Assembly (NCBI GenBank): GCA_905221605.1 | Contig: CAJNDS010000481.1 | Coordinates: 62,001-126,000, forward strand | DNA: 64,000 bases | Direction: 5' to 3' | DNA from: Symbiodinium natans | Taxonomy: Eukaryota > Sar > Dinophyceae > Suessiales > Symbiodiniaceae | Part shown: piece after piece, positions 19,557 through 28,525 of the stretch | Numbering within the stretch: the stretch's first letter is position 1 | Layout: every line of letters begins with the position of its first letter | Made by a program: the position numbers and the translations under genes | The notes under the pieces: model-generated | Databases searched by the model: none | Told to the model about the DNA's origin: nothing | The model's input: only the letters and a program-made list of their open reading frames with translations

Positions 19557-20765
19557 AGCCTTGTTTGGGCAGTCCTTTGCGGCATGCCCTCGGTGACAGT
19601 TTTTCACCGCACAAAGGTGAAGTCCTCGTTCACACCTTTGATGCTTCGCTGTACGGGTGCACTTCCCAAGCGAATAGTCAAAGCATAAGGCGTGTCCCTT
19701 CGGTGTGGCACTCACACAACCCATGGCCAGCAGCTCGGCCGGGACGCGGCCATTGGCGGAGCCCTTGGCTCCCCCCTTGCCCTTGCCCTTGCCCGGACCT
19801 TTCCGAGGCCTCTTCAAAGGGGGCCCCTTTTCCTCGTCTGCATTCCCAGAGCCTCCCGCGTGCACTGCGAGGGGGCGGGGATGGAGCATGGCAAGGAACT
19901 CGGCCGAAGACAAAACGGTCTTGAAGGCTTCGTCGCATGGGCGCTTCCCAGCCTTGACCTTTATCCCATCTCTGGTGTGTTCTGCCAGCAGGAGGAAGAA
20001 CTGCTTGTCTGCCTGCTCGATCTGTTTCAAGCAAACGCGAGCATAAGATGGGGGCGGCTCCATCATACGGTAGTGCATATACTTTTCCAGAAGCTCATCA
20101 TGCAGCTTGAACGCTAAGATGTTCGCTTGCTCAAGCGCCAGCCCACGGCGGACCAACGCGTAGCGAACGAACATGTCTGAGGAAACATCACAAGTCTGGA
20201 CCGCGACCTTGGTCTGCATCTTCAGGGCTCCGGAGCTGTCGAGCGCCAGAGATTGGTCTTTCTTAAGACCCGACATAAGTTCGTGTTGTCGGCTCACGGC
20301 ATGTTGCCATTCTATGTATTGAAGCCGGTCGGCTTCATAGATGCCGACAGCCCTGTCGACCAGGCTGTCTCCTGGTTCATGGTGGCCCTTGAGAACCAAG
20401 CCGGCCAGACGGCCCTGTTGTTCCCTGAGTCTCTCGGCTCGGTCCGCTGGAGCTAGTTTTTTGACGGCGGACTCGTCCGTCATTTCTACCTGTGCTCGGA
20501 TGTCTGACGCCACGGTGGCGTACGCTTCCGCGAACAGGCGGCGGAAGCAGCTCATCTCCTTCAAGGAGGGCGGGGCCCCGAGGACCTTAGTCACAAGCTC
20601 CACCAAGGGTTTTTCGTCACTGGCCGATGGGTTGAAGTGACAACAGAAGGCGAACGAGGCCATAGTCGTGAGCCCCTCGCCCTCGAGCTTTGCAAAGCTT
20701 GCATCGCTAAGGCCAATGTCCTTTGCTCTGGCTTTGAACACTGCCGCACTCTCCCCAAAGCTCAT
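19551..20765 (-). CDS. Gag-like protein of element B
   Basis: Open from ATG 20765 (MSFGESAAVF). N-terminal helices FKARAKDIGL...GLTTMASFAFC match the A and C Gags. The middle has long helices including EQANILAFKLHDELLEKYMHY and IEQADKQFFLLLAEHT, paralleled in C by IEADKQLFILASNN. A basic GPGKGKGKGGAKG linker leads to a C-terminal Cys/His array: LCFDYSLGKC, RCERGLHLCAVKNC, HRGHAAKDC. That array should bind zinc and nucleic acid. It appears intact. The ATG lies at the inner edge of a 102-bp tandem triplication. Confidence 0.7.
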   Translation of the reverse strand: MSFGESAAVFKARAKDIGLSDASFAKLEGEGLTTMASFAFCCHFNPSASDEKPLVELVTKVLGAPPSLKEMSCFRRLFAEAYATVASDIRAQVEMTDESAVKKLAPADRAERLREQQGRLAGLVLKGHHEPGDSLVDRAVGIYEADRLQYIEWQHAVSRQHELMSGLKKDQSLALDSSGALKMQTKVAVQTCDVSSDMFVRYALVRRGLALEQANILAFKLHDELLEKYMHYRMMEPPPSYARVCLKQIEQADKQFFLLLAEHTRDGIKVKAGKRPCDEAFKTVLSSAEFLAMLHPRPLAVHAGGSGNADEEKGPPLKRPRKGPGKGKGKGGAKGSANGRVPAELLAMGCVSATPKGHALCFDYSLGKCTRTAKHQRCERGLHLCAVKNCHRGHAAKDCPNKAS

Positions 20766-21062
20766 GGCTGCCGAACCTTGCACTAACGGATGCCAAAACT
20801 CGAGTGTTGCATATTTGCGGCATACTACCTCAACTCAAGGCATACAGCACGTGCACCCAAAGCTCATGGCTGCCGAACCTTGCACTAACGGATGCCAAAA
20901 CTCGAGTGTTGCATATTTGCGGCATACTACCTCAACTCAAGGCATACAGCACGTGCACCCAAAGCTCATGGCTGCCGAACCTTGCACTAACGGATGCCAA
21001 AACTCGAGTGTTGCATATTTGCGGCATACTACCTCAACTCAAGGCATACAGCACGTGCACGA
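20757..21062 (+). repeat. 102-bp tandem repeat, three copies, at the Gag start of B
   Basis: AGCTCATGGCTGCCG recurs at 20759, 20861 and 20963, exactly 102 bp apart, and the units look identical. The first unit overlaps the Gag ATG, so each unit brings another minus-strand ATG in the same sequence setting. Because 102 is divisible by 3 the extra units also keep the frame. Confidence 0.95.
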
Positions 21063-21217
21063 CTGAAGATGACACCCCCCTTGCAGCGTGACATCTCACG
21101 TAGCGCGTAGACTAGGTGCATCGACACTGGCAAGTCTTCTAGAGGCAGGCATACAGCACATTGGGCACTTCTGTTTCGTGTCCTCCGCCGCGGTTCCAAA
21201 CCGACCTAGAACGCCTT

Positions 21218-22790
21218 TTAGGCGGTTGGGAAGCATGTCGCACAGGCGGGATACAAAAATCTAGGCGCCGTCCGCAGGATCTCGAATCGGGTGCTGAGTG
21301 TCCTGCCACACTTCAGGTGAGTACCCGCCTCGTCACGGACATGATGCACGAATCGAGTTTGCTTGTGCCTTGCCCACGGCCCCTCCCCAGGCTCGGGCCC
21401 CCATCGTCCAGCCACTTCTTCCAACGCCTCCTCATCATCGGAGAACTGGTGGTCTTCTTCGTCTTGGGAGTCCTCGCTCGAACTCGAAGAGATAGGCTCC
21501 GACTCTTGTTCTTGGGGCGCCGGTTGAGGAGGGGCACCTGCAGAAGAGGCCGTCGCCAGAGACGCAATGAGCCCACTTTTAGTGAGATCAGGCTGAAAGG
21601 CCTTTGATGCGACTTCATCGATGACCTTGTCAAGCTCTCTCAAGGGTGCCGCAAACGCCTCTCGAGCGTAGATGGTCAGGGATTTGTCACGCCTCGGCAC
21701 ATGGTATCCCAAAGTCCTGCGAGGGCCAGCAGCGACTCCACGTTTCGCAAGCCAGCTCAAGGTCGTGCACTTGCACGAGTGAGTTGCTATCTTCACTGCA
21801 TTGGCCGGGGCGGAGGCTTGCGGTCAGAGGGATCTGAGCCATTGACCTCCCGATGTGACCTTCAGTGGCACCTTCGTCCATCCTCCTCCGTGAGCTGGCG
21901 TAGGCAGCATCGGGTATGTGTCATCCAAGCCCTCCTGCTGCCGGAGCTCCAGCCAGGGCCTGACCCACTGCGAAGGACCGATGCACTTGAGGGGCACAGC
22001 GATCGGGAGGGCTCGAACCTTTCTCTCTAGCGAGATCGAAGTCTTCGTTCTCTCCGCCACGCCTTCAAGGTACCCAACCTCCACACCATCGACGATGGTA
22101 GAGTCAATCATGAGCCCCGAGGTTCGCTGCATATCGCTAAACCTGAGCCGACCGAAGACCATCAACAGGAAGCATCCGGCAGCCAGGCGGTCGGCTGCTT
22201 TGGCGCTCACCCTTAGAACTATGACCTCCAGGCACAAGACTTGATCTACCGACAAGGCAGGCCGTCTTTTGACAGGGCATCGATTAGAGTAATGCGAATT
22301 GGAAAGACCCAGGATCCTCCCACTCCTTAATGCATCGCCCAAAATTACTAGTCCCAGGAGGTGGTGTGCAAAACTCAAGGAAAGGAGGAGCGATCTGAAG
22401 GCCGTCGGGGCCGCGTCGGGATTGGCTTTGAAGTAATCATACAGCTGCGCCTCTGAAATCGGCATGCACACAAGCCCGTGCTTCTTCCAGAAGAACACAT
22501 AAGTGATGATCGGACCGGCACGCTGATGCAAGGTCGCAGTCGCTCTGTCACTCAAGCAATCCTTGACACTTTCGACGAGTCCCCCTGTGGCAAACTGAGG
22601 ATCGTAAGGACCCAACGCAACCTTTGCAACCCCCCACGCATTAAAGTCCATTGAAACAAGGGAAACCCACTTCTTAAGAGCTGTCTTCCTTGCCTGGTCA
22701 AGAGCCTGCGCCCTCAGGAAGGCATCGCGAGCATCAAGGGGCTTAAGACCGGCTGCCTGGAAGGCTGAAGGTGCAAGCTCGGCATCACGT
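21218..22790 (-). pseudogene. Tyrosine recombinase of element B, one frameshift
   Basis: The first frame (ATG at 22651; homology already open upstream) contains ALHQRAGPIITYVFFWKKHG-like core-binding helices, FGRLRFSDMQRTSG (first catalytic Arg) and ERTKTSISLERK (hairpin Lys). The second frame (21796-21218) has ATHSCKCTTLSWLAKRG (box II His-Ser-x-Lys), TLGYHV (second His), TIYAREAF (nucleophilic Tyr), an acidic serine-rich linker, then VHHVRDEAGTHLKCGRTLS and ACATC. Order and motifs match element C's intact YR. The shift is near 21.8-21.85 kb. Role: integration of circular cDNA. Confidence 0.72.
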
Positions 22791-23042
22791 GGAGAAGTTG
22801 AGGCGGGGTTCTCGGCAATGCATGGGGGCAGGGGACCTGTCGGTTGCGCTACGAATCGACTCTTTTCTTGACAAGAGAGTACATGGAATCAGGCATTCCA
22901 GGCATGATGCTTTGGGCTCTTTTAAGCATAGACCACTCGTGTCGCGCGTGAATCTCCAGGGCTCTGAGGTTGGGGGGATCATCCGCTGCCAGAGGAGGTG
23001 TGGGGACCCCTGAACTACTGAAGGCACCCGAACCTAAACCCC

Positions 23043-23485
23043 CTATCCCAGCTCCGCTGCTTGAAGCCATGTCAACCTGCACGACGTGGCACGTCGGACT
23101 CGGGAGATGAAGCTGCACTGCTGTCGGGCCAAACAGGAGGAAGCTCGAAATGAAGCCAACGAGCGTCGTTGTGCACCCACCAGTCGGAGGCCTGGACCGA
23201 CTGACGGTCTGCGGGCGTGAGGAAAGACCAGAGGGCCTGAGCAGCGTGTGGCTGCGTCCACAAATCAGCGACGTAGGTGGGACCACGGGCACTCGGAATT
23301 TTCAGAGCCACAGAAGAAAAGCCCCGAAAGCAGACACACCCACACACAAGCCCGCGCAAAAGGAGCAAGTCAAGGCAGAGCAGCGAATGCGGGCTGCAGG
23401 GGCTGACACGGCACACAGAACAACCGGGGAATGCACAGCGCTGCGCCCACGAGCGCGCGCTCCCATCCGCCTGCCCCGCGGGCAA
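23043..23485 (-). pseudogene. DWW ORF fragment of element B
   Basis: No ATG; the frame begins at a TTG. It contains ALWSFLTPADRQSVQASDWW, then VHNDARWLHFELPPVWPD and an acidic serine tail, matching the DWW ORF of element A. A neighbouring frame (23292-22849) carries a short Ser/Gly-rich protein that leads towards the YR. Function unknown. Confidence 0.45.
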
Positions 23486-23589
23486 GCTTGCACGAGGCCC
23501 TATCGGCCGAACTCCTTGAAGAAGAAGGCCTGTTCACAACGGGACCTGTTCAGGGCCTCCAACCCGGTTGACAAAATCTTTATGTGATT

Positions 23590-24500
23590 CTTTGCACCAA
23601 GAATCCTTGAGCACGAGCCGGTCACAAAGTATGTACATGATCAGCAGGACTTGTCAACGCAGGATTATCAAATTTCCCCAAAATTCTTGAAAGTCCCAAT
23701 AAGCAATCACTCATGCCCTACTTCATTCCACTTGACAATCAGGGCTCAAATGGTGCACGTTGCTTCTTGGAAGGGTTCAAGAACGCTTTAAATTTTTAAA
23801 GCTGTTTTGGGGATGTAAACACACGAACAAAACTTTTGGATCCGCTTTCTCATTGAAAGCTGTGCGTCAAATTTTATAAACTCACGTCGCGCAAGCTCGA
23901 CTGAATTCGAATTGATGCACAAAATCCAAGTAAATATGGTAAAGCTATAGCCAGAGGTGACGGCGCACTTGTGGCCCACACATTGGCAACTTCGACAACC
24001 ACCCTAAACCCTCCCAAAGATGCCAAAGGGACCCCCGCTAAGGAGCCTCAACCACACAGGAGGGTCCCCACGCTTATGCCAGCGCCACGCACGCATGCAA
24101 TCCTAAACCCAAGAGGCTAAGCGGACGGTAACCAGGCGGCGAAGACCTTGCCCCCAACTGCTCTCCTGCCAGTGGGCAGCATGTTCCTAGGAATGCAGCG
24201 GCATGCATGACTGCAAGCAGTGCAAAATGGCAAAAGGACAACCAAAGCAAAGCTTTGGGGAAATGCAGTTAGTTTAGGGGCACCAAGCGGAGGTGCTTTC
24301 TCAAGCTTTCCTGGAGGTGAACCCCCACCGAGAAACTGCCACCCGCTCAGGTGAGCAGCGGTTCCTGATCGTGGAGACAGAAGGGAGGCGAACACCCTAA
24401 GCTCAGCCATGGCACAAGTTGGACAAGCTGGGATTCGACCACGGGCCTGTTCCCCCACGCAGACTTGGGCCTCGAGGCTCGTTGACAACTACCAACTCAC
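23590..24500. other. No gene seen (23.6-24.5 kb)
   Basis: AT-richer sequence without a convincing reading frame, repeat or RNA signature, between element B and the left Y repeat. Confidence 0.6.
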
Positions 24501-24508
24501 TACCAAAG

Positions 24509-25054
24509 GCACCCCACCGGGGTTGAGCCGAAAGCTTGAGCCAAACAGGTGAGTTTTTCACACGAAAGCGGACTGCGTCGCTAGCCAGGTTAGGCTCTTC
24601 GGAACCGAAGTTCCGGAAGGTATTAACTATGCACAGAAAAGGAAAACTCTCGAGGTGTCCTTGGCCTGCTTAACACGGCCGAACTATGTGCAGGGAACAC
24701 CGAGAGAAAGCATTGAGGGCTTAACCAGTTCCGCGAGAAGGTCGGTGGCCTACGGCTACTCACTGGTTTGGCACTATACAAAGCCCTAGGCAAATGTTCT
24801 GCAGGTTGATCTGCCTGGTCTGTACTGCCTACCCTATAAGCCCTGCCTGTACAGGGGAGAAACTCACCCACATTCGGCTCACTCAGAAAAGGCAGAAGGT
24901 CCGGAACCGACACATGGGCAATGCCTGTACAAACTGCAGACAAGTGGATTGGCAAAAGTCGCCAACCTCCGGAGCAGGCCTAGGCTTTCTCGCACTTACT
25001 AACCTAGGCCCCAGAAACTCATGCCGCAGCAGCACTGAGCTCCTGTTTGCCCCG
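24509..25054 (+). repeat. Y repeat, left copy
   Basis: About 540 bp, nearly identical to 35913-36408 in the same orientation; the right copy lacks a block of about 45 bp and has a few small changes. It contains CAGGTGAGTTTTTC and TTCTCGCACTTACTAAC, both with counterparts at the edges of element A. Weaker similarity extends a further 40 bp upstream. Together with the X repeats it brackets element C and probably marks an older related element. Confidence 0.85.
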
Positions 25055-25643
25055 TATGCTGACCTGGTTTTCTCGCACTTACTCACCAGGGAGGAAGAAC
25101 CAACTTTCTCGCTCTTACTCACCGGTTCAACCTCAGCGGCTCCAGAGGAACCCACACCACTTGCACGCAGGGAGGGCTTGGTTGATTTGGGCATCTCAGT
25201 TGGGCAGGCTTTCGGGCAGCGAGCCACAGCCTTTAACCTCCGCAATCTGGTGCCTCAGGCTGTCCGTCAGCCTAGGTTTTGGTCCCTAACAAACAACGCC
25301 TGCCGCTAGGCTTCCTCCTGGCTGGGCTTGCACCACCAGGAGAAACAACACACCCTGCAGGGACAGACAAAGGAAATACTTAAAGGCCAAACACACGGGT
25401 AACCCCAAACTGATGCAGGGCATCATGCCCTCGACCTCAACCGGCCGGTGTACTTGGATCCTCGTCCGTTCCTCAACACCTCAGCGCGCAACCCACCCCT
25501 CATCAACCAGTGCGGATCTACAGGGACCGGTTCTGACGTTTTCCGTGCGCGCGCTGCGTTTGCGAGAACCCCGTGTTGGGCCTGTAAGTACCCGCAAGCA
25601 CCTGAGCCCGAAAACCCGGTCCAGCGGTCTGCTTGACAGACCG

Positions 25644-25921
25644 CTCTTTCTGGGTACGGGGGTTTTCTGGTTTGGTGTATCTCAATTCCCAAACATATAT
25701 AAATCCAAAAAGGGAGAAAACTCATCTCAATCTACCACTCAACGGAATATCTCATCTTAAACATCTCCTTAAAAACTCCCGATGGGAATAACTCATGCAT
25801 ATTCCACCCAGTTGGATCCATCCTTTTTCTCATACAGCATCAGGGGTAGCGCGAGGGCCACGTGCAGTCTCAAGAAGTCTCCCGGCCGCCACTACGGCCT
25901 TCAAGTGAGCCCCACCACCCC
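25644..25921 (-). repeat. Split direct repeat B2 of element C
   Basis: 278 bp, identical by eye to B1. It contains an AT-rich CATATATAAAT stretch and marks the 3' outer end of the element in its own sense. A 22-bp G-rich spacer separates it from A2. Confidence 0.93.
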
Positions 25922-25943
25922 AATCTCAGGGAGGGAGGGAGGG

Positions 25944-26294
25944 CAAGAAAATTTTCCTTCCCCTGGCTCAAAGAAAGGTTTGAGACTGCACGGGTCCAAA
26001 GTCATGCACAAGCCTCTCATGCTCACAAAAATTCCATGTACATGCTGAGGAAAATTTTCCCACAAAACAAGAGCATCTCATGCATACATAAGCAAAGTAC
26101 AATGGAGTATTCTAAACTGCCTGAAGGCGTCTGAGATGAAACACTTGCAACATCCCAGCCGTCCATTAAAAGGGGGGCAACCTACCACAAGGCTCCCTGC
26201 AGCGACATCATGAGCACCAGAAAACCCGCCCGGCCCCTCCCGGGCTTCCCGCACCCAAGGGAAAGAGAGTCTTGTCGGCAAGCCGAAAACGCCC
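25944..26294 (-). repeat. Split direct repeat A2 of element C
   Basis: 351 bp, one visible difference (T/C) from A1 at 34232-34582. It abuts B1 without spacer, as expected of the internal B1-A2 junction that regenerates the circle junction in PAT-type elements. Confidence 0.93.
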
Positions 26295-26572
26295 CTCTTT
26301 CTGGGTACGGGGGTTTTCTGGTTTGGTGTATCTCAATTCCCAAACATATATAAATCCAAAAAGGGAGAAAACTCATCTCAATCTACCACTCAACGGAATA
26401 TCTCATCTTAAACATCTCCTTAAAAACTCCCGATGGGAATAACTCATGCATATTCCACCCAGTTGGATCCATCCTTTTTCTCATACAGCATCAGGGGTAG
26501 CGCGAGGGCCACGTGCAGTCTCAAGAAGTCTCCCGGCCGCCACTACGGCCTTCAAGTGAGCCCCACCACCCC
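26295..26572 (-). repeat. Split direct repeat B1 of element C
   Basis: 278-bp copy of B2 lying directly after the end of the RNase H frame (stop near 26582). It includes the same CATATATAAAT stretch. Confidence 0.93.
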
Positions 26573-26581
26573 TGATAGCGT

Positions 26582-27175
26582 TCAGGCTCGCTTGAGCTCA
26601 AGGATCCTCTTCGCCAGCTCCTCCAAGCGGGTGAAGGGTTGGACTTCAGATGCTCCCACCATCGTCACGACCTCGATGCCGTGACCTCGCGATGGCGCAT
26701 CACCTGGGTTCGAAAAGGAAGGCACTCGTGATACCCACCACATGGATGGGTGCTCCTGGTCCAACTGGGAGAAGATTCGGGCAAGAGAATGCATGGCCCA
26801 GCTTCTGCTGGCCCCCTTTATCACGAGGCTGCGGGTGGCGTTGTTGTCCACCCACCACACTACTCTACGGGACTCCAGGATGGAACTCAATTCCATCATG
26901 GATGCAAGAATCGCGAACATTTCGATTTCGCAAATCAACTGATCCCCGCCGATCTCGGACTTCCACAGCTCAAGCACCCTTGACGGGACACGGCCCTCTA
27001 AGACCCAACCTGTCCCGGAGAAGCAGTCGTGAGCGGCAAGCCCAACTCCCGCCACCCCTGACTCCCATGAGCCATCCGTCCAAAGGTGGAGGACATCGGT
27101 TGTCATGAAGCACCTCAAAATGCGCGGGGTCTCGTCCTGCAAAAGGCGGATGGTAGGCTGAAGTGTAAGCCACCC
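26582..27175 (-). CDS. RNase H domain of element C
   Basis: Begins after the connection motif IRLLQDETPRIL. It has all four acidic positions: HLWTDGSWESG (Asp), ICEIEMFAILASM (Glu), WWVDNNATRSLV (Asp), and RVPSFSNPGDAPSRG (last Asp, the usual N-x-x-D/A-D-x-x-SR end). It removes RNA from the hybrid during reverse transcription. The frame differs from the RT frame; the switch lies near 27.18 kb. It ends 10 bp before repeat B1, so it is the last coding part of pol. Confidence 0.8.
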   Translation of the reverse strand, partial: GWLTLQPTIRLLQDETPRILRCFMTTDVLHLWTDGSWESGVAGVGLAAHDCFSGTGWVLEGRVPSRVLELWKSEIGGDQLICEIEMFAILASMMELSSILESRRVVWWVDNNATRSLVIKGASRSWAMHSLARIFSQLDQEHPSMWWVSRVPSFSNPGDAPSRGHGIEVVTMVGASEVQPFTRLEELAKRILELKRA

Positions 27176-28238
27176 ACTATACGTGAAAGCACATGCGAGG
27201 CGTGTTTCAAAGCCCTGCCAGCGTAGAAGCCAGAAGCGTATTGCAACAAACCCTGCAGGACCTGGGCAAGCTGCCTGCTAATCTCACCCCTAGAACCAAC
27301 CTCCTGAAGCTGGGCTACAATGCGCTCGATGCGACCCTGCTTGTTGGCAAGGCTCACCTCTCCTTGGGCTACCCTGTCCAGGCCCAAGGTCATCCCCAAG
27401 ACGTCAAAGCTTGGAGCAAAGGCACGACCCTTCACACCCGTCTTGGCGTGACGCCACCCCAGGCAATCCAAAAAGTCGCTCACAACCGAGTCCGCACCCT
27501 CGGCCGTGGCCGCTGGACATAACAGGGGGTAGTCGTCGAAGTACACCCCGGAAGGAATCCAGAGCAGTCGATTGATCAAGAACCACAAGCAACGGCTCAC
27601 CCGGTTAAAGGCATATACTGCTGCGGTACTGCCAAAAAGCAAGCTGTTTGACAAGTACAGGGCGTCGCGCCCATCCTCTTGCCGCACGGCTATGACTGCC
27701 AGAGGCCGGTGGGCTGGCAGAACTGCAAGCTGTTTATACGCTTTGCTCAAGTCAAGGCACTTTCCGCGCCACTCCTTGATCTCGCGGGCAACGAACAGGG
27801 CCATGGCGGCCAGGTAGTCACCGTCTTGCAAACGCAAGTGGATGCTCGATGTGTACCCCGAGTTAAGCTGGGCCTCGAGGCAGTTGTCGATTGGGCGTGC
27901 TTTGCCCTCAGCACCCTGGAAAATGACGAAGCGGCGTATCACCGTCCAGTCCTCTGTCTCAAGTCGGGATGAAACTTCATCCCTGCTGTAAAACGGCCCC
28001 TCAAGGAAGCCGAGCGACACCGGATGGCCTTGCCCTCCATGACCTTAGCCACCGAGCGTGGCATTGATTTGTGAAGCGCTATCTCCTCAGCTCGGAATTT
28101 GTTCACCTCTCGTCTCACTCTAGCCAGAGCAAGCCGTCGCTTCAACTCCACCAGCTTCGGGTCCTTGGTGAGGTTCTCCCTCAAGGCCGCGAGCGTCACA
28201 GCCTCCAAAGGATTGGCTGAATCCATTGGATGCGGCAC
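27115..28238 (-). pseudogene. Reverse transcriptase of element C (YFDD), one frameshift
   Basis: The upstream frame (28238-27939) has a helical RREVNKFRAEEIALHKSMPR segment and VAKVMEGKA. The downstream frame (28020-27115) has GFLEGPFYSRDEV, RRFVIFQGAEGKARPIDN, GKCLDLSKAYKQLAVLP (motif A), NSLLFGSTAAVYAFNRV, GVYFDDYPLL (catalytic YFDD) and FDVLGMTLGLD. Element B's RT reads KHWLEGPYTPQEVDQ at the matching place without interruption, so C has a one-base change near 28.03 kb. Core motifs are intact. Confidence 0.75.
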
Positions 28239-28351
28239 CTTCTTCGCCTCACAGAAGGACTCCTAAGAACCCCTACTTGAACCCAATCCTCACAACCATC
28301 CTGCAAAGGCGAACCACTAGGAGTTCCAGGCTCAAGCGACGCAAAGGCTGA

Positions 28352-28525
28352 GGTTTCCGGGATGCTCCCTCCCTGAACAGCGCCTGACAAAATCGGGGCT
28401 CCAGGGATGGTCCCTCCCTGAAGGGTGCTAGTGGAACCGGGAGCTTCAGGGATGGTCCCTCCCCCTTTCTGAGGGGTGCCAGGGGAGAGCGGGGCTCCAG
28501 GGATGGTCCCTCCCTGAAGGATGCC
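28352..28525 (+). repeat. Minisatellite in pol of element C
   Basis: Four imperfect units of about 50-60 bp, each containing GGGATGGTCCCTCCCTGAAG or a close variant. It lies in the linker between the MTase domain and RT. Unit-number change here would alter the frame; the long 2OG-MTase frame ends at 28446 inside it while a second frame (29044-28196) runs through. Confidence 0.8.

Larger units (their letters stand above)
16990..23490 (-). mobile_element. Element B: truncated DIRS-like YR retrotransposon with oxygenase-like domain
   Basis: Minus-strand order: DWW fragment (23.5-23.1 kb), YR (22.8-21.2), Gag (20.8-19.55), 2OG-oxygenase-like domain (19.3-18.9), MTase C-terminal remnant fused to RT (18.97-16.95). 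The RT stops at the GKPRVA motif that begins the RT-RNase H connection, and no RNase H follows. Element A's 5' side starts there, so B was probably cut by the arrival of A or by deletion. No split direct repeats were found around B. Domain order equals element C, so both belong to one lineage. Confidence 0.7.

Noticed and set aside
24530-24560. Relict dinoflagellate spliced leader (CTTGAGCCAAA match)
   Set aside because: Only about 11 bases match the reverse complement of the leader and the rest diverges; the right Y copy does not keep it.
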